A stretch of DNA of 64,000 nt from CAYRHJ01 sp964424105 (GCA_964424105.1 CAYRHJ010000004.1:62001-126000), one strand, 5' to 3'; counted from the first letter of the stretch, positions 53,698 to 62,473 are shown. Translations and numbers: made by a program. The notes: generated by a model not told the origin, from the sequence alone.

Positions 53698-55356
53698 ATG
53701 CCCATACTCGTGCGAAACGTACGCCTGAACCTGAATGAACCCGAATCTCGCCTCCGGGATGCCGTGGCTCAACGCCTGCGGGTGTCCCCGCAAGCCATCA
53801 GGTCGTTCGCGCCCATCCGCCGGTCATTAGACGCCCGGCGAAATGACGACATGCATTTCATCTACCACGTCGAGGTGGCCTTGGACGAGCCGGTTGAACG
53901 CGAGCAAACGCGCGTGCGGCGATTGCGCTCCCAGTCCATTACCATCATCAACCCCACCCAACGCCATCACCCCATTCCGGGCACCCAAGCGCTGGCCCAT
54001 CCTCCCGTGATCGTCGGATTCGGTCCCGCAGGCATGTTCGCCGCGTTGCGATTGGCTGAATTCGGATTCGCCCCCATCGTGCTGGAACGGGGCATGGACG
54101 TGCGCACCCGGCATCGCGACGTGCTGCAAAAGTTCTATCGCGAGCACGTCTTCAACCCCGAATCCAATCTCTTGTTCGGCGAGGGCGGCGCGGGAACCTA
54201 CAGCGATGGAAAGCTCTACACCCGCCTGCACGACCCGCTGATCGAAACCGTGCTGGAATGGTTCTATCGGCATGGTGCGGATCCGGAGATTCTGACCGAC
54301 GCCAGGCCACACATCGGCAGCGACCGGTTGCCCACGATTTGTCGAAACATGCGCGAGCACATCGAGCGCTGCGGTGGACAGGTCCGGTTCGGCACACGGC
54401 TTGACGACGTTGAACTACGAGACGGCGCCTTGGCCGGCATCACCATCGGGAGCGAAAGGCGGAACATCGGTCCGCTGATTCTGGCCATCGGTCATTCCGC
54501 CCGCGATACCATGACCATGTTACATCGCCGGGGCGTTCCTATGGAACGTCGCCCCTTCCAAATCGGCGTTCGCGTGGAACATCGACAGGAAAACGTCGAC
54601 CGATGGCAATACGGGGCTTGCGCCGGACACGATCGCCTCCCGCCGGCGGAATACCACGTCGTCGCCAAAAACGCCTACCGCAACAGGGACCCCGCATCAT
54701 CCGTCTCGACGACGGCCTTTGCGATTTCCAACGACTGCTACAGCTTTTGCATGTGTCCGGGCGGCATGATCCTTCCCACGAACGAATCCGCCGGTCTGGT
54801 AGCCACCAACGGCGCCAGCAAATCGTCGCGCGGCAGTCCCTTCGCCAACAGCGGATTGGTGGTCACCGTGTTTCCACCGGATTCAAACGATGATCCCTTG
54901 TCCGGTATCGAATTTCAACGATCGATGGAACGACGGGCCTTCGAAATCGCGGGCGGCGACTATCGCGTTCCCTGTCAGCGAGCCGGCGATTTCCTCGCTG
55001 GCCGACGGTCCGACGGGACACTTCAAACCAGCTACCCGATGGGTGGATCGTGGGTCGATATCCGGGGGGTCATTCCCCACGACGTCGCCGATGCCCTATC
55101 CAACGCATTCGTTCAACTGGACGAACGCATGCCCGGTTTCGCCGGGCCCGATGCCATCGTCACAGCCCCCGAAACGCGAGTCAGCTCGCCCGTTCGCATT
55201 CCGCGACACCCCCAACTCCGCACAGCCGACAACGTCGATCTACTATATCCAACCGGCGAGGGCGCGGGGTACGCCGGCGGAATCATCAGCAGCGCCATCG
55301 ACGGCATCAAGACCGCCGACGCGATCATCCGCCGATTCGCCCCGGTTTTGAAATAA
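53698..55356 (+). CDS. FAD-dependent dehydrogenase of unknown substrate (COG2509 type)
   Basis: The product has 552 residues from the ATG at 53698. The N-terminal domain (PILVRNVRLNL ... LRVSPQAIRSFAPIRRSLDAR) is typical of this family. The FAD-binding region has the dinucleotide motif VGFGPAGMFAALRLAE, the glutamate end VLERG, and the family signature LLFGEGGAGTYSDGKLYTR. The C-terminus has YPTGEGAGYAGGIISSAIDG. Members are predicted flavoprotein oxidoreductases. The stop codon lies inside the first copy of a 37 bp tandem duplication. Confidence 0.88.
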   Translation: MPILVRNVRLNLNEPESRLRDAVAQRLRVSPQAIRSFAPIRRSLDARRNDDMHFIYHVEVALDEPVEREQTRVRRLRSQSITIINPTQRHHPIPGTQALAHPPVIVGFGPAGMFAALRLAEFGFAPIVLERGMDVRTRHRDVLQKFYREHVFNPESNLLFGEGGAGTYSDGKLYTRLHDPLIETVLEWFYRHGADPEILTDARPHIGSDRLPTICRNMREHIERCGGQVRFGTRLDDVELRDGALAGITIGSERRNIGPLILAIGHSARDTMTMLHRRGVPMERRPFQIGVRVEHRQENVDRWQYGACAGHDRLPPAEYHVVAKNAYRNRDPASSVSTTAFAISNDCYSFCMCPGGMILPTNESAGLVATNGASKSSRGSPFANSGLVVTVFPPDSNDDPLSGIEFQRSMERRAFEIAGGDYRVPCQRAGDFLAGRRSDGTLQTSYPMGGSWVDIRGVIPHDVADALSNAFVQLDERMPGFAGPDAIVTAPETRVSSPVRIPRHPQLRTADNVDLLYPTGEGAGYAGGIISSAIDGIKTADAIIRRFAPVLK

Positions 55357-55409
55357 CAGGCGATTCAATAGATTCGCCCTGCTATTGAAATAACAGGCGA
55401 TTCAATAGA
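55348..55409. repeat. 37 bp tandem duplication at the end of the FAD gene
   Basis: ttgaaataacaggcgattca and the following aataga occur at 55348 and again at 55385. The unit contains inverted copies (ATTCAATAG/CTATTGAAT), so it can also fold. The first copy supplies the stop codon of the upstream gene. Confidence 0.8.
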
Positions 55410-55456
55410 CCAACTTGCCCCGCAACCGCCACTCTTCCAACCTGCGACCGCCTCTT

Positions 55457-55485
55457 GACGAGCCGCGAGCGCAAAGCGAGCGGTC
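55457..55485 (+). repeat. Interspersed palindrome (agccgcgag...cgagcggtc)
   Basis: This is a copy of the family at 13228, 27263, 27316, 27608, 32197 and 58889, here in the version with a gcgcaaagc centre. It lies between the FAD gene and the four-copy palindrome array. Confidence 0.75.
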
Positions 55486-55528
55486 CCCCCGAAGCGCGCG
55501 CAACTCCAACCCGCCAACGCCCAGATCC

Positions 55529-55672
55529 GTCATTCCGGCGAACGCCGGAATCCAGTACGTCATTTCCGTCATTCCGGCGAACGCCGGAATCCAGTACGTC
55601 ATTTCCGTCATTCCGGCGAACGCCGGAATCCAGGACGCCATTTCCGTCATTCCGGCGAACGCCGGAATCCAG
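55529..55672. repeat. Four-copy array of the gtcattccggcgaacgccggaatccag palindrome
   Basis: Copies start at 55529, 55568, 55607 and 55646, exactly 39 bp apart. Each has an identical 27 bp palindromic part and a 12 bp spacer that is nearly constant (tacgtcatttcc). The array ends 25 bp from the stop of prfB. On the prfB transcript it would form a row of hairpins. Near-identical spacers distinguish it from CRISPR. Confidence 0.9.
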
Positions 55673-55696
55673 TTCGTAGCGGGTTTCACCCGACTC

Positions 55697-56825
55697 TTAC
55701 TTACGCCGCGAAGTCACCCGCCGGCGCAGTTCAGCCTCGATGAATTCCTGCAAGTCGCCATCCAGAACGCCCTGCGTGTCCGCCGTCGTCCACCCCGTCC
55801 GGGAGTCCTTAACGCGCTGTTCCGGATACAGAAAATAGCTGCGAATCGAGTTGCCCCAACTGATTTGACCCTTGTCGCCGTAATAGGCCGCCAACTCCGC
55901 ATCCCGTTTGGATTGTTCCAGTTGATATAATTTTGACAGGAGCATTTTTCGGGCGGCGGCGCGATTCTTGTGCTGCGAACGATCGTTTTGACATTGCGAA
56001 ACCTGATTCGTCGGCAGGTGGGTCAGTCGAATCGCCGACGACGTCTTATTGACGTGCTGCCCACCCGCGCCGCTGCTTCGATAGGTGTCCTCCCGCACGT
56101 CCTTGTCCCAATCGATCTCGATATCGATCTCCTCCATCTCCGGTTGAACGTCCACGGACGCGAAACTGGTTTCACGCTTGCCTTGGGCACTGAACGGCGA
56201 GATGCGAACCAATCGATGCACGCCCATCTCGCACGACAAATATCCATACGCGTAGGCCCCGCGCACCAACAGATTGCAGGACTGAATGCCCGCCTCCTCC
56301 CCGTCGCGTCGGGCCAACTGCTCGGGCACGTACCCGTATCGCTCGAAATATCTTAAATACATGCGCAGGAGCATCTCCGCCCAATCACAAGCGTCCGCCC
56401 CGCCCGTCCCCGCCTGAATGTTGAAATAACAATCCCGCGCATCATTCGGACGCGAAAGCAGCGTCAACAGCTCCACACGACGCGTCCGCTCCGCTAACTC
56501 GCCTACGTTTCGAACCAACTCCTTCTGCGTGTCCGCATCATCCTCCTCGGACAAAAGCTCGACCATCGCGTCCAAGTCGGCTCGTCGTTTCATCAGATCA
56601 CGAATCGACTCCACAACCGCCTTGACCTTCTTGAACTGCTGCACCGTGGATTGGGCCGCCTCCGGATTATCCCAAAATCCGGTCGTACCCATCTTCAATT
56701 CCAGATTCTTGAATTCTTCTTCGCGCGAGGCGTAGTCAAAGAGAGTCCCGGATGGCAATGATCCGGGCCGACAATCCCGTCAACGTAGCCCCTGCTTCTT
56801 CGACAGGTATGAAACTTTCGCTCAT
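55697..56825 (-). CDS. prfB: Peptide chain release factor 2 with programmed +1 frameshift
   Basis: The first 29 codons run from the ATG at 56825 (AGGA upstream) to an in-frame TGA at 56738-56736. The sequence there is CTTTGAC (56741-56735), the classic RF2 frameshift site. After slipping +1 the frame continues GAC TAC GCC to 55697, for a total of about 375 residues. The joined N-terminus (SARIIAIRDSL-DYASREEEF) matches RF2. The core has GTGGADACDWAEMLLRMY, the peptidyl hydrolysis motif SSGAGGQHVNKTSSAIR, and CQNDRSQHKNR. RF2 reads UGA and UAA. Low RF2 favours slippage and hence more RF2, an autoregulatory loop. The upstream SD-like stimulator is weak here (CGGGA). Confidence 0.95.
56735..56741 (-). 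promoter_or_regulatory. prfB frameshift signal CTTTGAC
   Basis: CTT in the P site slips to TTT while the UGA stop waits for RF2. The site is preceded by ATCCGGGACTCT, in which GGGA is the only SD-like sequence. Confidence 0.93.
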
Positions 56826-56894
56826 TTCGCTGATCCTACGGCAGCAGCCGGCAATCTACAACCACGAACGCGATTCCCATCTGCCCGACCGCAT

Positions 56895-58079
56895 TCACTC
56901 CCGCACGAATCGGGTGATCGTCACATCCATCAGCGGGACCTCACCGATCGCCCCGCCGCCCACCACTTCCGCAGACCCCGTTTCCAACATCGTCATCGCC
57001 TCGACAATCTCATGACCGCCGACCACCTGACCGAACACCGTGAAATTCTCGTCCAAAAACGAATTGTCCGCCTGATTGATGAAAAACTGACTGGTCCCCG
57101 AATCCGAATCGTTGTTCACCAGGGCCATCGCGATGGTGTCCTGCGTATTGCTGATGCCGTTGTCCGGTTCACCTTCGACGGGATCGAACAACGGCTCCTT
57201 GGTCGCCAACGATTCGCCGCTACGCACAAATCCACCCGTCTGAACGACAAACGGTGTGCCATCCGGGCTGCTCGACACCCGATGCCAAACCACGCCTTCG
57301 TAAAATCCCGCGTCGATGTAACGGAGGAAATTCGCCACCGTCCCCGGGGCCGCGTCGGCAAACAACTCAAAAACCACCTCGCCGTTAACCCCAGCCGACT
57401 CCGATGCCACCGTCATCAACACCCGCGGACGATCGCCATCCAGCACCACCAGCCTCACCTCCTGTCCAACCGTTTGCTCCCCGCCGACAGCCGTCACCGC
57501 CACCGCGATCACCACTTCTCCCGCCGCTAACGCCGTCACCGTAGTCTGCGCCGCCTCCGGTGTTCCAAACTCCACTTCCACGCCGCTGATTCGGCGCCAC
57601 AAATACGTAAAATCACCCGCTTGATTCGGCTCCGCCGTCAATATCGACGGCTCGTCGACGAACAGACCGTTGCCCTCCGCCTCGTCCCTGACAATTTCAA
57701 CCGCCAATCCGGGGCCAACGTCGATGGCAACAAAATCCACAGCCGTTCGACCCTCCGCATCCGTCACCAACACTCGATAAACATACCGCCCCACGACAAA
57801 CGGCAGCGTAGCGACCTCCGCCGATTCCGAATCGGGAATGGGTTGAACCTCCTCGCCCGCGGGCACGATTTCAACGTTCCACCGAAACGAATACGGCATC
57901 GTTCCGCCCGACGCCGTAGCCGACAACGTCAACACCTCATCCGCCGTCGCAAAGCGCTCCGCACCCGCGTCCGCTGACAACGGTTGACCCTGCGGCGGCG
58001 GATTCACGGCGCACCCAATCGTCCCCATCAAAAACAACGCCCACCATCGCCCGAATAATCGTTCAACTTCCATTCGCAT
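56895..58079 (-). CDS. Cyclophilin-type peptidyl-prolyl isomerase lipoprotein
   Basis: The product has about 394 residues. The signal peptide ends at a probable lipobox (FLMGTIGC), so it is predicted to be membrane-anchored. Residues about 25-240 are two immunoglobulin/PKD-like beta domains (ADEVLTLSATASGGTMPYSF, GDFTYLWRRISGVEVEFG). The C-terminal third is a cyclophilin domain: VVFELFADAAPGTVANFLRY, VVWHRVSSS, SGTSQFFIN, and FTVFGQVVGGHEIVEAM. It should assist folding outside the cytoplasm. It lies 70 bp upstream of prfB on the same strand. Confidence 0.88.
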   Translation of the reverse strand: MRMEVERLFGRWWALFLMGTIGCAVNPPPQGQPLSADAGAERFATADEVLTLSATASGGTMPYSFRWNVEIVPAGEEVQPIPDSESAEVATLPFVVGRYVYRVLVTDAEGRTAVDFVAIDVGPGLAVEIVRDEAEGNGLFVDEPSILTAEPNQAGDFTYLWRRISGVEVEFGTPEAAQTTVTALAAGEVVIAVAVTAVGGEQTVGQEVRLVVLDGDRPRVLMTVASESAGVNGEVVFELFADAAPGTVANFLRYIDAGFYEGVVWHRVSSSPDGTPFVVQTGGFVRSGESLATKEPLFDPVEGEPDNGISNTQDTIAMALVNNDSDSGTSQFFINQADNSFLDENFTVFGQVVGGHEIVEAMTMLETGSAEVVGGGAIGEVPLMDVTITRFVRE

Positions 58080-58233
58080 GGCTCGGTTTAATCCTCGCTG
58101 ATTCCCATAATGACACCAACCACGTACGCTCCATACCACCTCAGCCGCCCGATGGCAACGCCCGGATTATCGGCCCTGTCATTTCGCCTTCCACTCACGC
58201 AAGTCCACCTGCCCCCGATCCGACTATCGTGTC

Positions 58234-58920
58234 ATGTCCCCCACAGCTTTCAAATACTCGTCACTCATCCTATGCCTATCCATCACCGTCGGCGGCTGCA
58301 CCGCGAAGCGAATCGTCCCACCCTTCGATTCGCCCTTCGTTTCACCTGTCGTTTCACCCGTCGAAGCCATTACGTCCGTCGAACAGCCCACCGCTCGCTG
58401 GACATTCCATCAACGACCCAGCCACGCGCGTTCCATCGCCGACATGCATCGCCTCGCCGAAACCGTCGCCCAACTGACCGGTTCAACTTGGCAGGGGCCG
58501 GACATTCAACCCGGGGTGCTTGATTCAAATCGACCCAACGCCTACGTGCTGCTCAGCGGCCAAGTCTACATAACCATCGGCCTGCTCGACGTCATCTGCA
58601 CCGACGACGAATTGGCCGCCGTCGTGGCACACGAGATGGCCCATTTGCAGGACCCCGGCGGTTTCCGCACCGATCACCTCTCACTCGATGAACGCCTGCA
58701 CATTGAAGCCGAAGCCGACGCCCGCGCAGCCCTCTTGCTCTTGGACGCCCAATTCGATCCCTATGCTCTCGTGGACATAATCAGTCGATTAGAAAACGAA
58801 CAACCCCAGGGCTGGGCCGACGAGCGTTGCAGCCGACTACGGGCTTTGCTTAGGCACCCCAACCATACCGACGAACGACCGCCTCTTTCAGAGCCGCGAC
58901 CGTCAGGGAGCGGTCTTTGA
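58234..58920 (+). CDS. M48-like zinc metalloprotease lipoprotein
   Basis: The 228-residue product has a lipoprotein signal (LILCLSITVGGC). The metalloprotease motif is AVVAHEMAHLQDP, with the third ligand region in HIEAEADARAALLL, as in M48/BepA-type peptidases. The catalytic core is short and no membrane helices follow. The last ten codons (SEPRPSGSGL) are translated from a copy of the intergenic palindrome at 58889-58916, and the stop overlaps the convergent cobA frame by 18 bp. Confidence 0.8.
   Translation: MSPTAFKYSSLILCLSITVGGCTAKRIVPPFDSPFVSPVVSPVEAITSVEQPTARWTFHQRPSHARSIADMHRLAETVAQLTGSTWQGPDIQPGVLDSNRPNAYVLLSGQVYITIGLLDVICTDDELAAVVAHEMAHLQDPGGFRTDHLSLDERLHIEAEADARAALLLLDAQFDPYALVDIISRLENEQPQGWADERCSRLRALLRHPNHTDERPPLSEPRPSGSGL
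58889..58916 (+). repeat. Interspersed palindrome inside two gene ends
   Basis: cagagccgcgaccgtcaggg followed by agcggtc is a full copy of the family. It encodes the C-terminus of the metalloprotease on the plus strand and overlaps the stop-proximal codons of cobA on the minus strand. Confidence 0.85.
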
Positions 58921-59730
58921 CGGAACGTGACCCCGTTTTGTTAGAATGCCTTGACCATGCAAACCCGCATCAGAACGCAGACTTTCTATACGTGGCCACA
59001 GATGCGCCATCCGAACTGACTCGCCGATGATGGTCACCATCGGCGAACGCAATTCCCACCGCTCCGCTTCGCCGACGATCGTGCCCAACGTCCCGCAAAT
59101 GACCCGCTCCTTCGCCGTCGTAGCCTTTTCGATGCAGGCCACCGGCGTATCCGCAGCTCGCCCCGCGTGCAACATTCCCACGACGACCGCTTGCAGCTTG
59201 GAACGCCCCATCATCACGATGACCGCATCCATCCCAGCCAGCGCCGCGTAATTCAAACCCGCTGCGCCATCTTCCCCCACGGTACTCGCCGTCACAACGG
59301 CCAGCGAACGCACCATTTTTCGATGCGTCACCGGAATGCCCGCCGCAGCCGGCGCGGCAAATGCCGCACTGACGCCCGGTATGACTTCCACCGGAATCCC
59401 ATGCCGCCGGCACGCCTCCAATTCCTCGCCGCCGCGGCCAAACACAAACGGATCGCCGCCTTTCAGTCGCACCACGACCAGGCCCTCGCGCGCGTGTCGC
59501 ACCAGCAGCCGGTTGATATGGGCCTGCGTCGGGGAGGCCTGCCCGCTCCTCTTTCCGACGTCGATGCGTTTCGCCGCAATGGGCGCTTCCGCCGGCAGCG
59601 ATGGATCAATCAAGGCATCGTACAAAACCACGTCCGCCTGTCGCAGAACCTTCAAACCGCGCACGGTAATCAGGTCCGCAGCCCCCGGACCCCCGCCGAC
59701 AAGGTACACCGTGCCCGGTTGAACGTTCAC
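58903..59730 (-). CDS. cobA: Uroporphyrinogen-III C-methyltransferase
   Basis: The 275-residue product matches SUMT: VYLVGGGPGAADLITVRGL, ADVVLYDALI, VVRLKGGDPFVFGRGGEE, and the PGVSAAFAAPAAAGIPVTHR loop. It methylates uroporphyrinogen III twice, giving precorrin-2 for siroheme or B12. Translation starts at a GTG (59730) overlapping the stop of the upstream cbiX-like gene by 4 bp. The last dozen residues (TKRGHVPSKTAP) are read through repeat sequence. It is the last gene of the cysH operon. Confidence 0.95.
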   Translation of the reverse strand: MNVQPGTVYLVGGGPGAADLITVRGLKVLRQADVVLYDALIDPSLPAEAPIAAKRIDVGKRSGQASPTQAHINRLLVRHAREGLVVVRLKGGDPFVFGRGGEELEACRRHGIPVEVIPGVSAAFAAPAAAGIPVTHRKMVRSLAVVTASTVGEDGAAGLNYAALAGMDAVIVMMGRSKLQAVVVGMLHAGRAADTPVACIEKATTAKERVICGTLGTIVGEAERWELRSPMVTIIGESVRMAHLWPRIESLRSDAGLHGQGILTKRGHVPSKTAP

Positions 59731-60503
59731 CCTGAACTCCCGCAGGCAAGGGCCAAGCTTCGCGAATGGGCGAAGGGTCGAACCATTTCCAGAACAACGT
59801 TATGCATTTCCGCATAGCTTCCCAACGGTTCGTCAATATAAGCGCGACGAGCTGCCAAGCCGCCCCGCGCACCGGCCGTCACTCCCAATCGCCTCGGCAA
59901 ATCTCGCGCGACGTGTTCACCCCCGCCCATCAGAAACGGAATCACGATGACAGCCATTCCCGCAAGCCCGCCGTAAACGTCCTCGATAGTCGGCTGGTCA
60001 TCCAAAAACGCCGCCCGCACGGCTCGTATTCGGATCAATGCACGCAATCGCCGGACCAGACTTTCCGTTACCGCTCGACTGCCGGCGTGTCGCCGCGTCC
60101 CATGCCCCACGACCAGCACCGCCGTTTGACCCGTCTCGAACGATGATTCGCGCGTGATCCGCTCGATACGCCGGGCGCATATCGCTGGCCAACCAGGATG
60201 AGCGCCCACCGGCCCAGTGATCCGCAATCGTCCGCTGCCACGCCCCTCGAATCGCAAGACCCGTGGCAACACCCCTTCCGTGTAATATCCTTCGCTCGTC
60301 ATCAACGGCACAACGGTCACGTCGTCCGACCACACCGTCCCGAGAACGTCCGCAAAAGCGGGTGTCCCCATTTTGAACGCGACCGCAACTTCATCAAACA
60401 GGTCAGTCCGCGCGATGGCCCGGGCTTGCGACTGCGTTGAAAGGTTGGCCGCCGATCCGTCGCCCCCGCCATGGGCAGCCAAGATCAGCGCCCGGCCGTT
60501 CAT
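59727..60503 (-). CDS. CbiX/SirB-family chelatase
   Basis: The product has 258 residues from the ATG at 60503, which overlaps the hemA stop (ATGA). Two CbiX-like halves are visible. The N-terminal one has LILAAHGGGDGSA and VTVVPLMTSEGYYTEGVLP; the C-terminal one has VLVVGHGTRRHAGSRA and VIVIPFLMGGGEHVARDLP, with metal-ligand His in each. Between hemA and cobA it most likely inserts Fe2+ to make siroheme, or Co2+ for B12. A precorrin-2 dehydrogenase, the enzyme for the intermediate step, is not encoded in the window. Confidence 0.85.
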   Translation of the reverse strand: MNGRALILAAHGGGDGSAANLSTQSQARAIARTDLFDEVAVAFKMGTPAFADVLGTVWSDDVTVVPLMTSEGYYTEGVLPRVLRFEGRGSGRLRITGPVGAHPGWPAICARRIERITRESSFETGQTAVLVVGHGTRRHAGSRAVTESLVRRLRALIRIRAVRAAFLDDQPTIEDVYGGLAGMAVIVIPFLMGGGEHVARDLPRRLGVTAGARGGLAARRAYIDEPLGSYAEMHNVVLEMVRPFAHSRSLALACGSSG

Positions 60504-61615
60504 GCAGCCCATCCTCGTTTCAAGCGCATGATCGTTTCGTGCGCACGGCGACGCCGAACCGAACGGGTCGATGGCCGACCAATGGCGGCACGCTGTATCG
60601 TTGACAGAATGCACGCAACCCGGCCACGCGCGACAAGCCACTGTCTGAAGCGGTCAACTTCTCGGGCGATCAACCGATGGGCGGTTTCCACGTTGTGGTT
60701 CAACGCCCCTTGATTCGGCGCCAATGTTTCCAAGTGCACCAAATGAACGCCCGGCAACCCAGCCACCATCGGATCAATGTTGCGAGGCATGGCCATGTCC
60801 ACCAGGAATAACGATCGCCGAGAACGGTCGCCCAGCAAATTCGCAGTCATGACGTATTCCGGGGCCGACGTGCACACGATCGCCGCATCAGCCTCGACCA
60901 TCACCGTGGATAGTTGATCGAATCCCGCGACCCGGGCCCCGATCCAACGCCCCATTCCTTCGACACGCATGGGATCGCGATTGATGATCGTCACCCGTTC
61001 CGCACGGACCCGCCTCAAATGCCATACCACCTCGCGGGCCATCCGACCACCGCCGACCACCACCACCGATCGATCAGACATCGGACCGCACGCCCGCTCG
61101 ACCCAATCAATGGCCTGAATTCCATACGATGACGCCGATTGCCCCAGCGACGTGTCACGACGAACGCGCCGCCCAACGTGAATCGCCCCGCGAAACAGCG
61201 CCGACAGCACCGGACCCGCCGCTCCCAATTCCTGGGCATGCAAAAACGCCCGCCGAACCTGACCCTGCACGTGGGGCTCGCCCGGAACGGGAGATTCCAG
61301 GCCAGCCGCCACGCGCATCAAATGCCAGGCACATCGATCATCACCGTAGGCCGCGCTGTTGACTCGCAAGGTTTGCGGGTGAACTCCCGTCGCCTCCTCG
61401 ATTCGCTCGAAACATCCATCTATTCCCCCGAATCCCTTCCAACAATAGAACTCCGTGCGGCGACAGGTGGTAAGCAGGACGTACTCGCCGCCCGACTCGT
61501 TCAAGGACCGCAGGAGCAGGCCCTGCGCATCGCTGCCCAACGCCAATCGCTCGCGAACCTCCATCGACGCCGAACGATCGCTGACAGAGAGGCAAATCAG
61601 TTCTTGACCGTTCAT
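60500..61615 (-). CDS. hemA: Glutamyl-tRNA reductase, short form
   Basis: The 371-residue product carries the family hallmarks: the catalytic Cys in LLTTCRRTEFY, the HLMRVAAGLESPVPGE motif, GQVRRAFLHAQ, and an NADPH-binding fold (VVVVGGGRMAREVVWHL). It reduces glutamyl-tRNA to glutamate-1-semialdehyde, the first committed step of tetrapyrrole synthesis. It is some 50 residues shorter than usual, with a reduced C-terminal dimerisation helix. It sits in the cysH siroheme operon and may be a dedicated second copy; whether another hemA exists cannot be seen here. Confidence 0.9.
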   Translation of the reverse strand: MNGQELICLSVSDRSASMEVRERLALGSDAQGLLLRSLNESGGEYVLLTTCRRTEFYCWKGFGGIDGCFERIEEATGVHPQTLRVNSAAYGDDRCAWHLMRVAAGLESPVPGEPHVQGQVRRAFLHAQELGAAGPVLSALFRGAIHVGRRVRRDTSLGQSASSYGIQAIDWVERACGPMSDRSVVVVGGGRMAREVVWHLRRVRAERVTIINRDPMRVEGMGRWIGARVAGFDQLSTVMVEADAAIVCTSAPEYVMTANLLGDRSRRSLFLVDMAMPRNIDPMVAGLPGVHLVHLETLAPNQGALNHNVETAHRLIAREVDRFRQWLVARGRVACILSTIQRAAIGRPSTRSVRRRRAHETIMRLKRGWAA

Positions 61616-61618
61616 GTC

Positions 61619-61675
61619 CTACGTCCGCTGTACGAGAAGCGGTCTTCCCGTCAACTCGAACAATACGTCTTTCAT
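61619..61675 (-). CDS. 18-codon small open frame between cysH and hemA
   Basis: ATG at 61675 opens a frame reading MKDVLFELTGRPLLVQRT, ending in TAG three bases before the hemA ATG. It begins 14 bp after the cysH stop and has AGGG 11 bases upstream. The sequence recalls the N-terminus of precorrin-2 dehydrogenases (FLDLxGRxVLVVGGG), so it may be a deletion remnant, or a coupling peptide that delivers ribosomes to hemA, whose own ribosome binding site is weak. Confidence 0.35.
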   Translation of the reverse strand: MKDVLFELTGRPLLVQRT

Positions 61676-61688
61676 GGTGGCAGTCGCC

Positions 61689-62402
61689 CTAAATCCCGTC
61701 ACCGTGCAATCCGCACTCCGTTTTGGACTTTCCGTTCCATCTCCCTTCACGGGTGTATTCCGCCGGTGACGATCCTTGCACCGCTACCGTGCAGTGCGTG
61801 CAACCGATCGTGGGATATCCCCGCTCGTGAAGTACGTTGTAGGGAACGTCGTTGGCCCGGATATACTCCCAAATCTGCTCGCGTTCCCACCCAAACAACG
61901 GGTTTATCTTCAACACCTGATACTTCCAATCCCATTCGACCAGTCGAAGGTTGGCCCGTGTGGCTGACTGACTGCGCCGCAACCCCGAGATCCAAACGTC
62001 CACGCCCTCCATCGCGTCGTACATGGGTTCGACCTTGCGCAAAAAGCAACACCGATTCGGATCGGTCTTCCAAAGCTCAGGCCCCATTCGCTCCGCCTGC
62101 TCCTCGGGCGTTAACGTTGTTCCCCGGTTTTCAAATTTCAAATGCGGGTACTTTTCCTTCAAACGGTCGCAAAGTTCGTAGGTCTCCGTAAAGAAAAACA
62201 TGGTGTCTAGATAGAAAACCGTCAACGCCTTGCCGTGTCGGGCGTACATGTCGATCAACGCGCACCCTTCCATCCCGAATGAGGTCGAGATCACCATGTT
62301 CTGCCTGGCAAATCGTTGCAGTGTCCATTCAATGACTTCCGGTGTCGGGCTATCTTCCCGAATCGGTGTCGCATTCAAGCGTGGGTCCAAAAATGTTTCC
62401 AC
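61689..62402 (-). CDS. cysH: Adenylyl-sulfate (APS) reductase, iron-sulfur type
   Basis: The product has about 237 residues from a GTG at 62402 with GGGAG eight bases upstream. The PAPS/APS reductase fold is seen in ISTSFGMEGCALIDM, FYLDTMFFF and TRANLRLVEWD. Cys pairs in DPNRCCFLRKVEP and IGCTHCTVAV match the CC...CxxC ligands of a [4Fe-4S] cluster, which marks APS-reducing enzymes. The catalytic Cys is in SKTECGLHG. It makes sulfite from activated sulfate; sulfite reductase then needs siroheme, explaining the downstream hemA-cbiX-cobA genes. Transcription is probably controlled by the cysteine leader described at 62444-62664. Confidence 0.93.
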   Translation of the reverse strand: METFLDPRLNATPIREDSPTPEVIEWTLQRFARQNMVISTSFGMEGCALIDMYARHGKALTVFYLDTMFFFTETYELCDRLKEKYPHLKFENRGTTLTPEEQAERMGPELWKTDPNRCCFLRKVEPMYDAMEGVDVWISGLRRSQSATRANLRLVEWDWKYQVLKINPLFGWEREQIWEYIRANDVPYNVLHERGYPTIGCTHCTVAVQGSSPAEYTREGRWNGKSKTECGLHGDGI

Positions 62403-62443
62403 GGCAGATTCTCCCGTTGTTATGCTGCTTTTTCCCGCCCATC

Positions 62444-62473
62444 AAAAAAGCCCGCCGGATACGTCCTGCGGGC
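62444..62473 (-). terminator. Attenuator terminator in the cysH leader
   Basis: On the minus strand GCCCGC (62473-62468) and GCGGGC (62455-62450) form a 6 bp GC stem with a 12-base loop, followed directly by six T (62449-62444). It lies between the leader peptide stop (62516) and the cysH start (62402), so it must be read through for cysH to be expressed. Confidence 0.85.

Noticed and set aside
55529..55672. Possible CRISPR array (four repeats, regular spacing)
   Set aside because: Spacers are only 12 bp and almost identical, the repeat is a complete palindrome found elsewhere singly, and no cas genes are present.
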